Source: Streptomyces kurssanovii (GTDB lineage Bacteria; Actinomycetota; Actinomycetes; Streptomycetales; Streptomycetaceae). Taken from it: a stretch of 64,000 nt of DNA. The first letter of the stretch is position 1. Each line of letters opens with the position of its first letter. The notes under the pieces were generated by a model. It did no database searches. It was not told the DNA's origin and saw only the letters and a program-made list of their open reading frames with translations. A program made the position numbers and the translations under genes. The stretch is taken from assembly GCF_014649695.1 (NCBI RefSeq), contig NZ_BMTN01000009.1, positions 62,001-126,000 on the forward strand, read 5' to 3'. This document shows, one piece after another, positions 31,791-40,826 of the stretch.

Positions 31791-32860
31791 CGGATCTGCT
31801 CTACTCGGAGACCGAGGACGACCTGCGCGCCGCCGTGCGGTCCCTCGTCGCCGCCCGCGGCGACACGACGGCACTCGCCGGCCGCGCCGAGGCCGGTTCG
31901 CCCTACGACCCGCGGCTGTGGAACTCGCTCGCCGCCGAGATGGGGGCCGCCGGCCTGCTCGTCCCCGAGAAGCTCGGCGGTCAGGGCGCTTCCCACCGGG
32001 AGGCCGCGGTCGTGCTGGAGGAACTGGGGCGTGGCGTGGTCGCCGCGCCGTATCTCACCAGCTCGGTCGTCGCGACGCAGGCGCTGCTGGCGCTCGACAC
32101 CGGAACGGAGGCCGTCGCCGCGCTGCTCGCGGAGCTGGCGGAAGGCCGGCGCACGGCCGTTGTGGCCGTGCCGCTGTCCGCCGCACCGGACGGTCCGCTG
32201 CCAGACGGCTCCGGGCGCATCACCGGTGTCGCCGACGCGGCGACGGCCGATGTGCTGCTGGTGCTCAGGGCCGACGGGCTGTACGCGGTCGAGGCGGCGC
32301 AGGCCGTCGTCGAACCACAGACCTCCTTCGACCTCACGCGTCCCCTCGCGGCCGTCACCGCCGGGGAAGGCGGGACGCGGCTGGCGGACGCCGCGGCGGG
32401 TACCGCTGCCGTGCGCCGTGGCCTGCTCGCCGGGGCAGGCCTGCTCGCCTCCGAGCAGCTCGGTCTCGCGGAGTGGTGCCTGGAGGAGACGGTCCGGCAC
32501 ACCGCCGAGCGGCACCAGTTCAACCGTCCCATCGGCTCGTTCCAGGCGCTCAAGCACCGCATGGCACAGCTGTGGCTCGAGGTCGTCTCCGCGCGGGCGG
32601 CCGCCCGCGCCGCCGCCGACGCGCTGGCGGCCGGCAGTCCGGAGGCGGCGCTGTCGGTGGCCGTCGCCCAGGCGTACTGCTCACGGGTCGCGGTCCACGC
32701 GGCGGAGGAGTGCGTGCAGTTGCACGGCGGCATCGGCATGACCTGGGAACACCCCGCCCACTTGTACCTCAAGCGGGCCAAGGCCGACGAGATCGCGCTC
32801 GGCACGCCCGGACGGCACAAGGAGGCAGTGGCGGCCCTCGTCGATCTCCAGGCTCCGTAG
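31787..32860 (+). CDS. Acyl-CoA dehydrogenase, second subunit of a pair
   Basis: 357 residues, start overlapping the previous stop (ATGA). The C-terminal bundle is well kept (R-H-Q-F-N-R-P-I-G-S-F-Q-A-L-K-H and V-Q-L-H-G-G-I-G-M-T-W-E-H). The middle FAD-binding segment is weak: the W-x-[ST]-[ST]-N-type flavin loop seen in the partner is not apparent. That asymmetry is what heterotetrameric FadE pairs show, one subunit supplying the flavin site. Confidence 0.85.
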   Translation: MTDLLYSETEDDLRAAVRSLVAARGDTTALAGRAEAGSPYDPRLWNSLAAEMGAAGLLVPEKLGGQGASHREAAVVLEELGRGVVAAPYLTSSVVATQALLALDTGTEAVAALLAELAEGRRTAVVAVPLSAAPDGPLPDGSGRITGVADAATADVLLVLRADGLYAVEAAQAVVEPQTSFDLTRPLAAVTAGEGGTRLADAAAGTAAVRRGLLAGAGLLASEQLGLAEWCLEETVRHTAERHQFNRPIGSFQALKHRMAQLWLEVVSARAAARAAADALAAGSPEAALSVAVAQAYCSRVAVHAAEECVQLHGGIGMTWEHPAHLYLKRAKADEIALGTPGRHKEAVAALVDLQAP

Positions 32861-32910
32861 CCCCGCCCGTAACACCCCCCGTTCCGTCGCACCCTTTACA
32901 TGCTGTTTAA

Positions 32911-32925
32911 TGCGAGCAGTTTGCA
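32911..32925. promoter_or_regulatory. Nur-box-like site before the ABC importer operon
   Basis: TGCGA-GCAGT-TTGCA matches the Streptomyces Nur pattern tGCaa-N5-ttGCA with one mismatch. A possible -35 TTTACA lies at 32895-32900. Nickel-loaded Nur represses nickel-uptake genes in S. coelicolor, so this would close the operon when nickel is sufficient. Confidence 0.5.
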
Positions 32926-32958
32926 ATAGCGGCTGATCTTCAACAGGGGTGGACGTTC

Positions 32959-34554
32959 ATGACGGGCCGATCGATACGGGCTGCCGCCGCCACGGCCGTG
33001 GCCGCCGCGCTGACCCTCGGCGCGGCGGCCTGCTCGAACCCGGGCGGCGGCGCCGCGGGGCCGGGCGCGAAGGACTCGGCGGTCGTCGGCATCGCCTACG
33101 AACCGGACAGCCTCAGCCCGCTGCTCGGCTACGGCAAGGACGGCAACTCCAAGATCTTCGACGGGCTGCTCGCCTTCGACCAGGACATGAGGCTGCGGCC
33201 CGCCCTCGCGGCCGAGCTGCCCGAAGTCAGCGCCGACCGCCTCACCTACACGTACAAGCTCCGCGAGGGCGTGAAGTTCAGCGACGGCACGCCCTTCAGC
33301 GCCAAGGACGTCGTTTTCACCTACCGCACCGTCCTGGACGAGAAGACCAACAACGCGTCCAGGACGGAGCTCGACGCGGTCAAGGACGTCAGGGCCAAAG
33401 GCGACGACACCGTCGTCTTCACACTCAAGTACCCCTACGCGCCCTTCGCGCAGCGCACCGTCCTGCCCATCGCCCCCGAGCACATCGCGGGCCGGCAGGA
33501 CGTCAACACCGGTCCGTTCACCACGAAGCCGATCGGGACCGGCCCGTACATCCTCACCGGCTGGTCCAAGGGCGAGAAGATCAGCTTCAAGGCCAACCCG
33601 GACTACTGGGGCGGCGCGCCCGCCGTGAAGAAGTTCACCATGGCGATCATCAAGGACGACGACGTCCGCGCCACCCGGCTGCGCGCCGGTGACCTCGACG
33701 GAGCGATCTTGCCGCCCAACCTCGCCAAGGGGTTCGAGGGCGAGCAGGGCAGGAAGACGTACCGGGCCACCACGTACGACTACCGGACCGTCACGCTCCC
33801 CACCGGCAACAAGGTCGCGGGCGACACCGCGGTGCGGCGGGCGCTCGACATCGCCGTCGACCGGCGGGCCATGGTGGACAGCATTCTCGACGGCGCCGGC
33901 AAGCCCGCCTACGGCCCGGTCCCCACCGGCAGCGAATGGTTCGCCGAGGGGACAGAGCGCCGCCACGACCTCGCGGGCGCGAAGAAGATCCTCGACGAGG
34001 CCGGCTGGAAGCCCGGCAAGGACGGCGTCCGCGTCAGGAACGGCGTCCGCGCCGCGTTCCCGCTCTGGTACCTCACAGGCGACAAACTCCGCCAGGACCA
34101 CGCCCTCGCCTACGCCTCCGACGCCAAGAAGGCCGGCATCGACATCACCACCAAGGCGGGCACCTGGGAGGTCATCGAACCGCGGATGGAGCACGACGCC
34201 GTGCTCGCCGGCGGCGGCGCGCCCGGCGACCCCGACTTCGACCAGTACCTGCTGCTCAACTCCACCCTCGCCGGCGACGGCTTCAACAACATGGCCCGGT
34301 ACGACAACCCGGCCGTCGACAAGGCCCTCGACACCGGCCGCCGCAGCGACGAGAAGGCCCTCCGCAAGGCCGCGTACGACACCGTCCAGCGCGAACTGGT
34401 CAAGAACCCCGGATACACCTTCCTCACCCACATCGACCACCTGTACGTCGTGGACGACACGTGGGACGGCCTCACCACCCAGGTCGAGCCGCACGACCAC
34501 GGCCTGGCCTCCGGCCCCTGGTGGAATGTCGAGGACTGGACGCCGAAGAAGTGA
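32959..34554 (+). CDS. nikA: ABC transporter substrate-binding lipoprotein, peptide/nickel family 5 (NikA-like)
   Basis: 531 residues. A lipobox (L-G-A-A-A-C, Cys near 25) anchors it outside the membrane. The SBP_bac_5 fold is clear: V-G-I-A-Y-E-P-D-S-L-S-P-L near 44-56, F-S-D-G-T-P-F-S-A-K-D-V-V-F-T-Y near 111-126 and I-G-T-G-P-Y near 193-198. It heads a five-gene importer with the order binding protein, two permeases, two ATPases, each joined to the next by overlap, the layout of nikABCDE. Family 5 also includes oligopeptide binders; the nickel assignment rests on the Nur-like box upstream. Confidence 0.88.
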   Translation: MTGRSIRAAAATAVAAALTLGAAACSNPGGGAAGPGAKDSAVVGIAYEPDSLSPLLGYGKDGNSKIFDGLLAFDQDMRLRPALAAELPEVSADRLTYTYKLREGVKFSDGTPFSAKDVVFTYRTVLDEKTNNASRTELDAVKDVRAKGDDTVVFTLKYPYAPFAQRTVLPIAPEHIAGRQDVNTGPFTTKPIGTGPYILTGWSKGEKISFKANPDYWGGAPAVKKFTMAIIKDDDVRATRLRAGDLDGAILPPNLAKGFEGEQGRKTYRATTYDYRTVTLPTGNKVAGDTAVRRALDIAVDRRAMVDSILDGAGKPAYGPVPTGSEWFAEGTERRHDLAGAKKILDEAGWKPGKDGVRVRNGVRAAFPLWYLTGDKLRQDHALAYASDAKKAGIDITTKAGTWEVIEPRMEHDAVLAGGGAPGDPDFDQYLLLNSTLAGDGFNNMARYDNPAVDKALDTGRRSDEKALRKAAYDTVQRELVKNPGYTFLTHIDHLYVVDDTWDGLTTQVEPHDHGLASGPWWNVEDWTPKK

Positions 34555-35543
34555 AACGCGCCCTCCCCGCCGCGCCGATGGCGCGGATGGCGGGACGCCG
34601 GGCCCTGCTCGCCGTCCCGGTCCTGCTCACCGTGACCTTCGCGGTCTTCGCCGTGGCCGCCGCCTCGCCCTTCGACCCCGTCAAGGCGTACACCGGCAGC
34701 GCCGGCCTCACCGCCTCGCAGGAGAACCTCGACCAGATCCGCGCCAACCTCGGCGTGGACCAGCCCCTCGTCACCCGCTGGTGGGACTGGCTGACCTCGG
34801 CCCTGACGGGCGACCTCGGCGACTCCAGCGTGATGCGTCAGCCGGTCGCCGACGTGATCGCCGAGCGGATCGGCTGGTCCGCGCTGCTCGCCCTCACCGC
34901 CTTCGCGGTGGCCATCGTGCTCGGCACCACCCTCGGGGTGCTCGCCGCCCGCCGCCGCGGCGGACTCCTCGACCGGTGCGTCAGCTCACTGGCGTACACC
35001 CTCGAAGCCGCACCCGCCTTCTGGCTCGGGCTCCTCGCGATCTGGTTCTTCGCGCTCGAACTCGGCGTCCTGCCGGCCGGCGGACTCACCGACACCGCCA
35101 GTGACACCGTGACCGCCGGACAGGTGGCGAGGCACCTGGTGCTGCCCGCCGCTGTCCTCGGCGTCAGCCAGCTGCCGTGGTTCTTCCTCTACGTCCGCCA
35201 AGGCGTCGGCGACGCCCTCGACGAGGACCCGGTGCGCGGCGCGCGCGCACGCGGCCTGGCCGAACGCACCGTCCTCCTCGGCCACGCGCTGCGCTCCGGC
35301 ATGCTGCCCATGCTCACCCTCATCGGCTCCCGTGTACCCGAACTCATCACCGGAGCCCTACTGGTGGAGACCGTCTTCAGCTGGCCGGGCATCGCCGCCG
35401 CGACCGTGCAGGCCGCGACCTCCGTCGACTTCCCGCTGCTCGCCGCCCTCACGGTGCTCGCGACGGCGGCCGTCCTGCTCGGCAACCTCCTGTCCGACCT
35501 GCTGTACGGACTGGCCGACCCGAGGGTGGGCTTCGATGGCTGA
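34551..35543 (+). CDS. nikB: ABC transporter permease, DppB/NikB type
   Basis: 330 residues from a GTG overlapping the previous stop (GTGA). Six hydrophobic spans are visible, the first near 19-40. The cytoplasmic EAA loop reads D-P-V-R-G-A-R-A-R-G-L-A near 228-239. Spans near 115-135, 155-175, 190-215, 255-275 and 295-318 complete the BPD_transp_1 fold. It forms the membrane channel with the following permease. Confidence 0.88.
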   Translation: MKRALPAAPMARMAGRRALLAVPVLLTVTFAVFAVAAASPFDPVKAYTGSAGLTASQENLDQIRANLGVDQPLVTRWWDWLTSALTGDLGDSSVMRQPVADVIAERIGWSALLALTAFAVAIVLGTTLGVLAARRRGGLLDRCVSSLAYTLEAAPAFWLGLLAIWFFALELGVLPAGGLTDTASDTVTAGQVARHLVLPAAVLGVSQLPWFFLYVRQGVGDALDEDPVRGARARGLAERTVLLGHALRSGMLPMLTLIGSRVPELITGALLVETVFSWPGIAAATVQAATSVDFPLLAALTVLATAAVLLGNLLSDLLYGLADPRVGFDG

Positions 35544-36411
35544 CCTCGCCTGGAAGTCCCAGGGCCGCACCCGCCGCTCCACCCGCACCGTACGCGTCGC
35601 CGTGTCCACCGTGTCCACCGTGACCGTGGCGGCCGTGGCGCTGGCCGTCCTGCTCGTACCGCCCCTCGTGCAGCTCGACCAACAGGCCGTCGACCTGTCG
35701 ATGAAGCTGCGGCCGCCGTCCCTCGCCCATCCCTTCGGCACCGACGACGTCGGCCGCGACCTGTTGCTGCGCTGCGTCTACGGACTTCGGGTGTCGCTGC
35801 TCGTGGGGCTGGTCGCGGCCCTTGCCGCCACCGTCATCGGCACCGTGGTCGGCGCGGCCGCCGCGGTGTCCGGGGGCTGGACCGACCGGGCCCTGATGCG
35901 ACTGGTGGACACCTTCTCCTCGGTGCCGCACCTGTTGCTCGGGATCTTCGTCGTGGCCATGTTCCGCCCGGGGGTCTGGCCCGTGATCGTGTCCGTCGCG
36001 CTGACGCACTGGCTCTCCACGGCCCGCATCGTCCGCTCCGAAGTGCTGTCGTTGCGCTCACGCCCGTACATCGACGCGGCCATCAGCGGCGGCGCGACAC
36101 GGTGGCGGGTCGCCGCGCGGCATCTGCTGCCAGGGGTGCTCCCGCAGGCCGGCCTCGCGGCCGTACTGATGGTGCCGCACGCGATGTGGCACGAATCGGC
36201 GCTGTCGTTCCTCGGCCTCGGCCTGCCGACCCACCAGGCGAGCCTCGGCAACCTGGTGCAGTCCGCCCGCGGTTCACTGCTCGCCGGCGACTGGTGGCCG
36301 ACGCTGTTCCCCGGTCTGTTCCTGATCATCCCCACGCTCGCCGTGGCCGGGCTGGCCGGCGCCTGGCGCGAACGGCTCAACCCCCGCCGCCGATCGGAGC
36401 TGATGCTGTGA
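35536..36411 (+). CDS. nikC: ABC transporter permease, DppC/NikC type
   Basis: 291 residues; ATG at 35536, eight bases inside the previous gene. The N-terminal span (about 22-45) is followed by the family signature H-P-F-G-T-D-D-V-G-R-D-L near 66-77. The EAA loop I-D-A-A-I-S-G-G-A-T-R-W near 177-188 docks the ATPase. The F-L-G-L-G-L-P segment near 225-231 is also typical. Confidence 0.88.
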   Translation: MADLAWKSQGRTRRSTRTVRVAVSTVSTVTVAAVALAVLLVPPLVQLDQQAVDLSMKLRPPSLAHPFGTDDVGRDLLLRCVYGLRVSLLVGLVAALAATVIGTVVGAAAAVSGGWTDRALMRLVDTFSSVPHLLLGIFVVAMFRPGVWPVIVSVALTHWLSTARIVRSEVLSLRSRPYIDAAISGGATRWRVAARHLLPGVLPQAGLAAVLMVPHAMWHESALSFLGLGLPTHQASLGNLVQSARGSLLAGDWWPTLFPGLFLIIPTLAVAGLAGAWRERLNPRRRSELML

Positions 36412-37433
36412 CCGCGCCGTCCACCGACCCGTCGCCGGCCGTGGGCACCGAGACCCCGGCCGCCTCTTCCGCCTCCTCCGCTTCCTTCGTGGCGCTGCGC
36501 GTGCTCGCCGTGCGCGGACTGTCGGTGCGCTTCACGATGCGCGACGGGCGGCATGTGGCAGCGGTCGACGACGTGACGTTCGACCTCGCGGCCGGCGAAT
36601 GCCTCGCACTCGTCGGAGAGAGCGGCTGCGGCAAGTCCGTCCTCGCCTCCGCCCTCCTCGGACTGCTCCCGGCGAACGCCCGGACCGCCGGGTCCGCCGT
36701 CGTCGACGGCGTGGAACTGCTCGGCGCCGGCGAACGCACCCTGGCTCGCACCGTACGGGGACGCCGGATCGGGCTCGTCCCCCAGAGTCCCGCCGCGCAC
36801 CTCACCCCCGTGCGCACCGTCGGCGCGCAACTCGCCGAGACCGTGCGCGCGCTCACCGGGCTGCGCGGCACCGACGCCCGCGACGCCGCCCTCACGGCGG
36901 CGGCACGGGCCGCGTTCCCCGCCGGGCACCTCGACCGGTACCCGCACGAGCTCTCCGGGGGACTGGCACAGCGCGCCGCCACCGCCATCGCGCTCGTCGG
37001 CGACGCCCCGCTGCTGCTCGCCGACGAGCCGACGACCGGCCTGGACCGGGAACTCGTCGACCACACCGCCGACGAACTGCGCCGGCACGCCGACGAGGGA
37101 CACGCAATCCTGCTGATCACCCACGACCTCGCGGCAGCCGCCCGGACGGCCGACCGGGTCGCCGTCATGTACGCCGGCCGCATCGTCGAAATCGCCTCAG
37201 CCGAGGCATTCTTCGGCAGCCTCGGACCGCGCCACCCCTATGCGCGCGGCCTGCTGAACGCCCTGCCGGAAAGGGAGTTCGCCCCCATCCCCGGCCTGCC
37301 GCCCGAGCTGGGCGACCTGCCGGCCGGCTGCGCGTTCGCCCCTCGGTGCCCGCGGGCCGACGACGCCTGCACGGTCCTGCCACGGCTCGCCGGAGGCGTC
37401 GCCTGCCACCACCCGGAGGACCGGCATGCTTGA
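36408..37433 (+). CDS. nikD: ABC transporter ATP-binding protein, OppD/NikD type
   Basis: 341 residues from a GTG overlapping the previous stop. After an Ala/Ser-rich leader (1-30), Walker A is G-E-S-G-C-G-K-S (about 71-78), the Q-loop V-P-Q-S near 125, the signature L-S-G-G-L near 183 and Walker B L-L-L-A-D-E-P near 203-209. The C-terminal oligopeptide/nickel extension carries a Cys-rich segment (C-A-F-A-P-R-C-P-R-A-D-D-A-C) that in OppD/DppD proteins binds an iron-sulfur cluster. Confidence 0.88.
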   Translation: MTAPSTDPSPAVGTETPAASSASSASFVALRVLAVRGLSVRFTMRDGRHVAAVDDVTFDLAAGECLALVGESGCGKSVLASALLGLLPANARTAGSAVVDGVELLGAGERTLARTVRGRRIGLVPQSPAAHLTPVRTVGAQLAETVRALTGLRGTDARDAALTAAARAAFPAGHLDRYPHELSGGLAQRAATAIALVGDAPLLLADEPTTGLDRELVDHTADELRRHADEGHAILLITHDLAAAARTADRVAVMYAGRIVEIASAEAFFGSLGPRHPYARGLLNALPEREFAPIPGLPPELGDLPAGCAFAPRCPRADDACTVLPRLAGGVACHHPEDRHA

Positions 37434-38088
37434 ACTGCGGGACATCACCGCCGGGTACGACCGCCGCGAGCCGGTCGTACGCGGCGCCTCCCTGACCGTC
37501 GCCCCCGGGGAGGCGGTCGGCCTGCTCGGGCCCAGCGGCTGCGGCAAGTCGACCCTCGCGAAGGTCGCCGCCCTGCTGCACCGGCCCGCGGCCGGTCAGG
37601 TCGTCATCGACGGCGAACCGGTGAACGGATGGCGCCACGCCGCCCCGCGTACCCTGCGCACCGCTGTCGGCGTCGTCTTCCAGCAGCCCAGGCTCTCCGC
37701 GGACCCGCGCCTGCGGCTCCGCGAGCTGATCGCGGAGCCCTTGCGGGCGGTCGGCCGAAGCCGTGCCGAGGCCGCCGCCCGCGCGCTGGAGACCGCCGAG
37801 GCCGTCGGTCTCACCGGCGAACTCCTCGGCCGGCGGCCGCACGAGGTGAGCGACGGACAGCTCCAACGCGCTTGCCTGGCCCGGGCGCTGGTGCTGCGGC
37901 CCAGCTGGCTGGTCTGCGACGAGATGACGGCCATGCTCGACGCGTCGACGACCGCCGCGCTGGTGAACGTCGTCGAGGACTACCGCCGCGAACACCGCGC
38001 CGGTCTGCTCGCGGTGGGCCACGACCGCGTCCTGCTCGACCGCTGGTGCGACCGGACGGTCGAGTGGTCCCGTATCGCGCAGGCCTGA
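37426..38088 (+). CDS. nikE: ABC transporter ATP-binding protein, NikE type
   Basis: 220 residues, starting eight bases inside the previous gene. Walker A is G-P-S-G-C-G-K-S-T (about 36-44) and Walker B is W-L-V-C-D-E-M-T (about 162-169). The signature is altered to V-S-D-G-Q instead of L-S-G-G-Q. The protein is short and lacks the C-terminal oligopeptide extension of OppF, as in NikE. It ends the operon. Confidence 0.85.
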   Translation: MLELRDITAGYDRREPVVRGASLTVAPGEAVGLLGPSGCGKSTLAKVAALLHRPAAGQVVIDGEPVNGWRHAAPRTLRTAVGVVFQQPRLSADPRLRLRELIAEPLRAVGRSRAEAAARALETAEAVGLTGELLGRRPHEVSDGQLQRACLARALVLRPSWLVCDEMTAMLDASTTAALVNVVEDYRREHRAGLLAVGHDRVLLDRWCDRTVEWSRIAQA

Positions 38089-38242
38089 CATCCGGGGCCG
38101 TTCGACATCGGGGCCCGGCCAGGGCGGACGGGACGCCGCACATGACGAATGGCCGAACTCCTGGCACTGCCCTGCCCTTTGAGGCCGGTCCGGCGGATAC
38201 TCACCGATGTCCCTCCCGACCCGCAGAGCCCGGAGGTCATTC

Positions 38243-39104
38243 GTGCCGACCACTCGTCGCAGAGCCGTCACCACCCTCGCCGCCGCACTCGCCGGTGCCG
38301 TCCCAGGCCCGCGCCGCGGCGCGCGGCGGCGCACCGGACGGCCCTGCGCCGCTGCGCCGGGCCCACGCGCACAACGACTATCTGCACGAACGCCCCCTGC
38401 ACGACGCGCTGTCGCACGGCTTCACCAGCGTCGAGGCCGACATCTTCCTTGTCGACGGCGAACTGCTCGTCGCCCACGAACCGGCCGGACTCGACCCCGC
38501 CCGTACCCTGCGCTCGCTCTACCTCGATCCCTTGCTCGCCCGGGTGCGCGCCAACCACGGCAGCGTGTACCCGGGCCGCCGCCGCCCCGTCCAGCTGCTG
38601 ATCGACATCAAGACGGACGGCGTCGCGGCCTACCTGGAACTCGACCGCCAACTCCGGCAGTACCGGCGCATGCTGAGCGGCTGCACCCACGGGCACGTGC
38701 GCCTCGGCGCCGTCACCCTGGTCATCTCCGGGGACCGTGCGGCCCGCGCCCCGATGGAGACGCAGCGGGTGCGGTACGCCTTCTACGACGGCCGCCTCGA
38801 CGACCTCGCCGCGGCCGAGCCGGCTCCGGCCTCCTTCATCCCGCTGATCTCCAGCAACTGGACGCACAGCTTCAGCTGGCTCGGCACGGGTGAATTCCCC
38901 GCCGCGGAACGCGAGAAGCTGCGCACCCTCGTCGCCACGGCCCACCGGCGCTCCCAGCGGGTCCGCTTCTGGGCCACACCCGACCTCGAGGGGCCGGCCC
39001 GCGACGCCGTCTGGCGTGAACTGCTCGCTGCCGGAACCGACCACATCAACACCGACGATCTGGCCGGTCTGGAGCGCTTCCTGCGCGTTCACGACCGCGG
39101 GTGA
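38243..39104 (+). pseudogene. Tat-exported glycerophosphodiesterase/PI-PLC-like protein, frameshifted
   Basis: The signal peptide and mature protein lie in different frames. A GTG at 38243 with GGAGG six bases upstream starts M-P-T-T-R-R-R-A-V-T-T-L-A-A-A-L-A-G-A-V, a convincing Tat signal. The catalytic domain (H-A-H-N-D-Y-L-H-E-R-P-L near the front, then S-V-E-A-D-I-F-L and H-E-P-A-G) lies in another frame and runs intact to 39104. The shift falls between about 38291 and 38303; removing one base or adding two would join them. Either the gene is recently broken, or the base run was mis-sequenced. The catalytic domain resembles secreted phosphodiesterases of the AIM6-like group. The downstream-frame extension lacks any signal. 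Confidence 0.72.
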
Positions 39105-39231
39105 CCACCCTTTCCGCCGGATCTCCGAGATGCACCCGTACGGCGGACACGCCAGTCGGCCGTACGGGACCTCCGCTGCGCCAGACTGGCCGCCGAATGC
39201 CGCAATTCCGGCGCGGCGAAGGAGGTTGGCG

Positions 39232-39426
39232 ATGGCCATTTCGATCTCGGTGGTGCTGCTCCTGCTGGTGCTCGCAGTGATCTTCCTGCGCAGCGGAGGG
39301 CTGAAGATGAGCCACGCGGTCGTCTGCGCGCTGCTCGGCTTCTTCCTGGCGGGCACCAGCATGGCGCCGACCATCCAGGAGGGCATCGCGGCCACCGCCA
39401 ACGTCGTCGGGAGCCTGCGGCCCTGA
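39232..39426 (+). CDS. Small two-span membrane protein
   Basis: 64 residues with AAGGAGG upstream. Span 1 is at 3-20 (I-S-V-V-L-L-L-L-V-L-A-V-I-F-L) and span 2 near 28-45 (A-V-V-C-A-L-L-G-F-F-L-A-G-T-S-M). A conserved-looking polar tail follows. Very similar short proteins occur throughout Streptomyces, but no function is known to me. Confidence 0.72.
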   Translation: MAISISVVLLLLVLAVIFLRSGGLKMSHAVVCALLGFFLAGTSMAPTIQEGIAATANVVGSLRP

Positions 39427-39508
39427 GTAAGCAGCCCGCAGACCGGGCATCCGCACGGCGTACCGGTGCCGAACCGACGGCAGAGCCACAGGCGATGGGA
39501 AGAACGCA

Positions 39509-39955
39509 ATGCCACTCGAGGGTGAGTACGAGCCGAGCCCCGAACAATGGGTCCGCGATCAGGTCGAGGAGTACGAGAAGTCCGGCGGTACGAGCGGCAC
39601 CACGCTGCGCGGGATGCCGGTCGTCGTCCTCACCACGCGCGGCGCCAGAAGCGGAAAGATCCGCAAGACACCGCTGATGCGGGTCGAGCACGCGGGCGCG
39701 TACGCCCTGGTCGCCTCCCTGGGCGGATCGCCCAAGCACCCCGTCTGGTACTACAACGTGAAGGCCCATCCACAGGTCGAGCTCCAGGACGGACCGGTCC
39801 GCAGGGACATGACGGCGCGTGAGGTGACCGGCGCGGAGAAGGCCGTGTGGTGGGCGCGCGCCGTGGAGGCGTTCCCCGACTACGAGGGCTACCAGCAGAA
39901 GACGGAACGGGAGATCCCGGTCTTCGTCGTCGAGCCGCCGGACCGGGACCGCTGA
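39509..39955 (+). CDS. Deazaflavin(F420)-dependent nitroreductase-family protein (Ddn/Rv3547 type)
   Basis: 148 residues. The split-barrel pattern is clear: [21 protein letters not shown] near 38-58, binding the F420 phosphate chain, then [15 protein letters not shown] near 71-85. It would reduce quinones or related substrates with F420H2. It ends 21 bases before a convergent amidase gene. Confidence 0.86.
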   Translation: MPLEGEYEPSPEQWVRDQVEEYEKSGGTSGTTLRGMPVVVLTTRGARSGKIRKTPLMRVEHAGAYALVASLGGSPKHPVWYYNVKAHPQVELQDGPVRRDMTAREVTGAEKAVWWARAVEAFPDYEGYQQKTEREIPVFVVEPPDRDR

Positions 39956-39976
39956 TCCGCGAGGACCGCAGCCGGG

Positions 39977-40558
39977 TCAGGAGAGGTTGACGAGGCGGAT
40001 GTAGCGCACCCAGTCCCAGTGAGGGCCCGGGTCGGTGTGGGTGGCGCCGGGCACCTCCGAGTGGGCGATGATGTGCGCCCGGTCCTTGGGGATGCCGTAC
40101 CGGTCGCAGACCGACGCGGTGAGCGCCGCGGACCGCTCGTAGAGGGCATGGGTGAAGTACGCGGGCCGGTCCACCCAGCCCTCGTGCTCGATGCCGATGC
40201 TCCATGTGTTGTAGTTCCAGTTGCCCGCGTGCCAGGCGACGTCGCGCTCCCGCACGCACTGCGCGATGTGTCCGTCGGAGGAACGCACCACGTAGTGCGC
40301 GGACACCCGCCTCGCCGGGTCACGGAAGATGGCGAGCGTGTCCGCGTAGGTCTCCTGGGTGACGTGGACGACGACGTACCGTACCGGATAGGCCGTGGGC
40401 CTGCTGGAGGCGGTGTAGTTGGCGGACGAGGCCGGCTGCCACTCGGCGGCCGGGTAGTCCGTCACCGCGGTGGTGCCCGCCTGCGCGCGGGTCGCGGGCA
40501 TCAGGGCGTGCGCGGCGGCCGTCGCGACGGCGCCCCGGAGCAGGGATCTGCGGTCCAT
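39977..40558 (-). CDS. Tat-exported N-acetylmuramoyl-L-alanine amidase (Amidase_2/PGRP)
   Basis: 193 residues from the ATG at 40558, with AGGAG eight bases upstream. Residues 1-27 form a twin-arginine signal (M-D-R-R-S-L-L-R-G, AxA near 27). The amidase domain has zinc His in V-V-V-H-V-T near 63-68, A-W-H-A-G-N-W-N-Y-N near 107-116, I-E-H-E-G near 121 and a distal His in H-T-D-P-G-P-H-W-D-W near 175-184. It cleaves the bond between muramic acid and the stem peptide. An inverted repeat 110 bases upstream may control it. Confidence 0.87.
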   Translation of the reverse strand: MDRRSLLRGAVATAAAHALMPATRAQAGTTAVTDYPAAEWQPASSANYTASSRPTAYPVRYVVVHVTQETYADTLAIFRDPARRVSAHYVVRSSDGHIAQCVRERDVAWHAGNWNYNTWSIGIEHEGWVDRPAYFTHALYERSAALTASVCDRYGIPKDRAHIIAHSEVPGATHTDPGPHWDWVRYIRLVNLS

Positions 40559-40666
40559 GGGCCTTCTCCTGGTGGGGGTGCGGGGACACGGCAGGACAAG
40601 GCCGGTGAGAGCCTCGGGCACGACGGTACTCGCGGCCGGGCGAACGGTGGAAGAACGCGGCCGCCC

Positions 40667-40695
40667 CCAACTATTCGTAGTATCAACGAAGTTGG
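40667..40695. promoter_or_regulatory. Inverted repeat upstream of the amidase
   Basis: CCAACT (40667-40672) and AGTTGG (40690-40695) enclose TTCGT (40674-40678) and ACGAA (40686-40690), a nearly symmetrical A/T-rich island in GC-rich sequence. It suits a MarR- or BlaI-like dimer. The factor is unknown. Confidence 0.45.
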
Positions 40696-40826
40696 TGATG
40701 GAACGGGGCGGCCGCCGGCCGTTCGCGCGGGTGCGGCGGGGCAGTTCGTACGGACCATTCCGGGCCGGTCGTGCGTACGGGCTCCGGGACGCCCGCGTCG
40801 TCCCGGAGCCCTCACCCGACGGTGTG

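Noticed and set aside
37629-38242. In-frame upstream extension of the phosphodiesterase domain
   Set aside because: It overlaps the NikE gene and contains no signal; the Tat signal in the neighbouring frame from 38243 is the real N-terminus.
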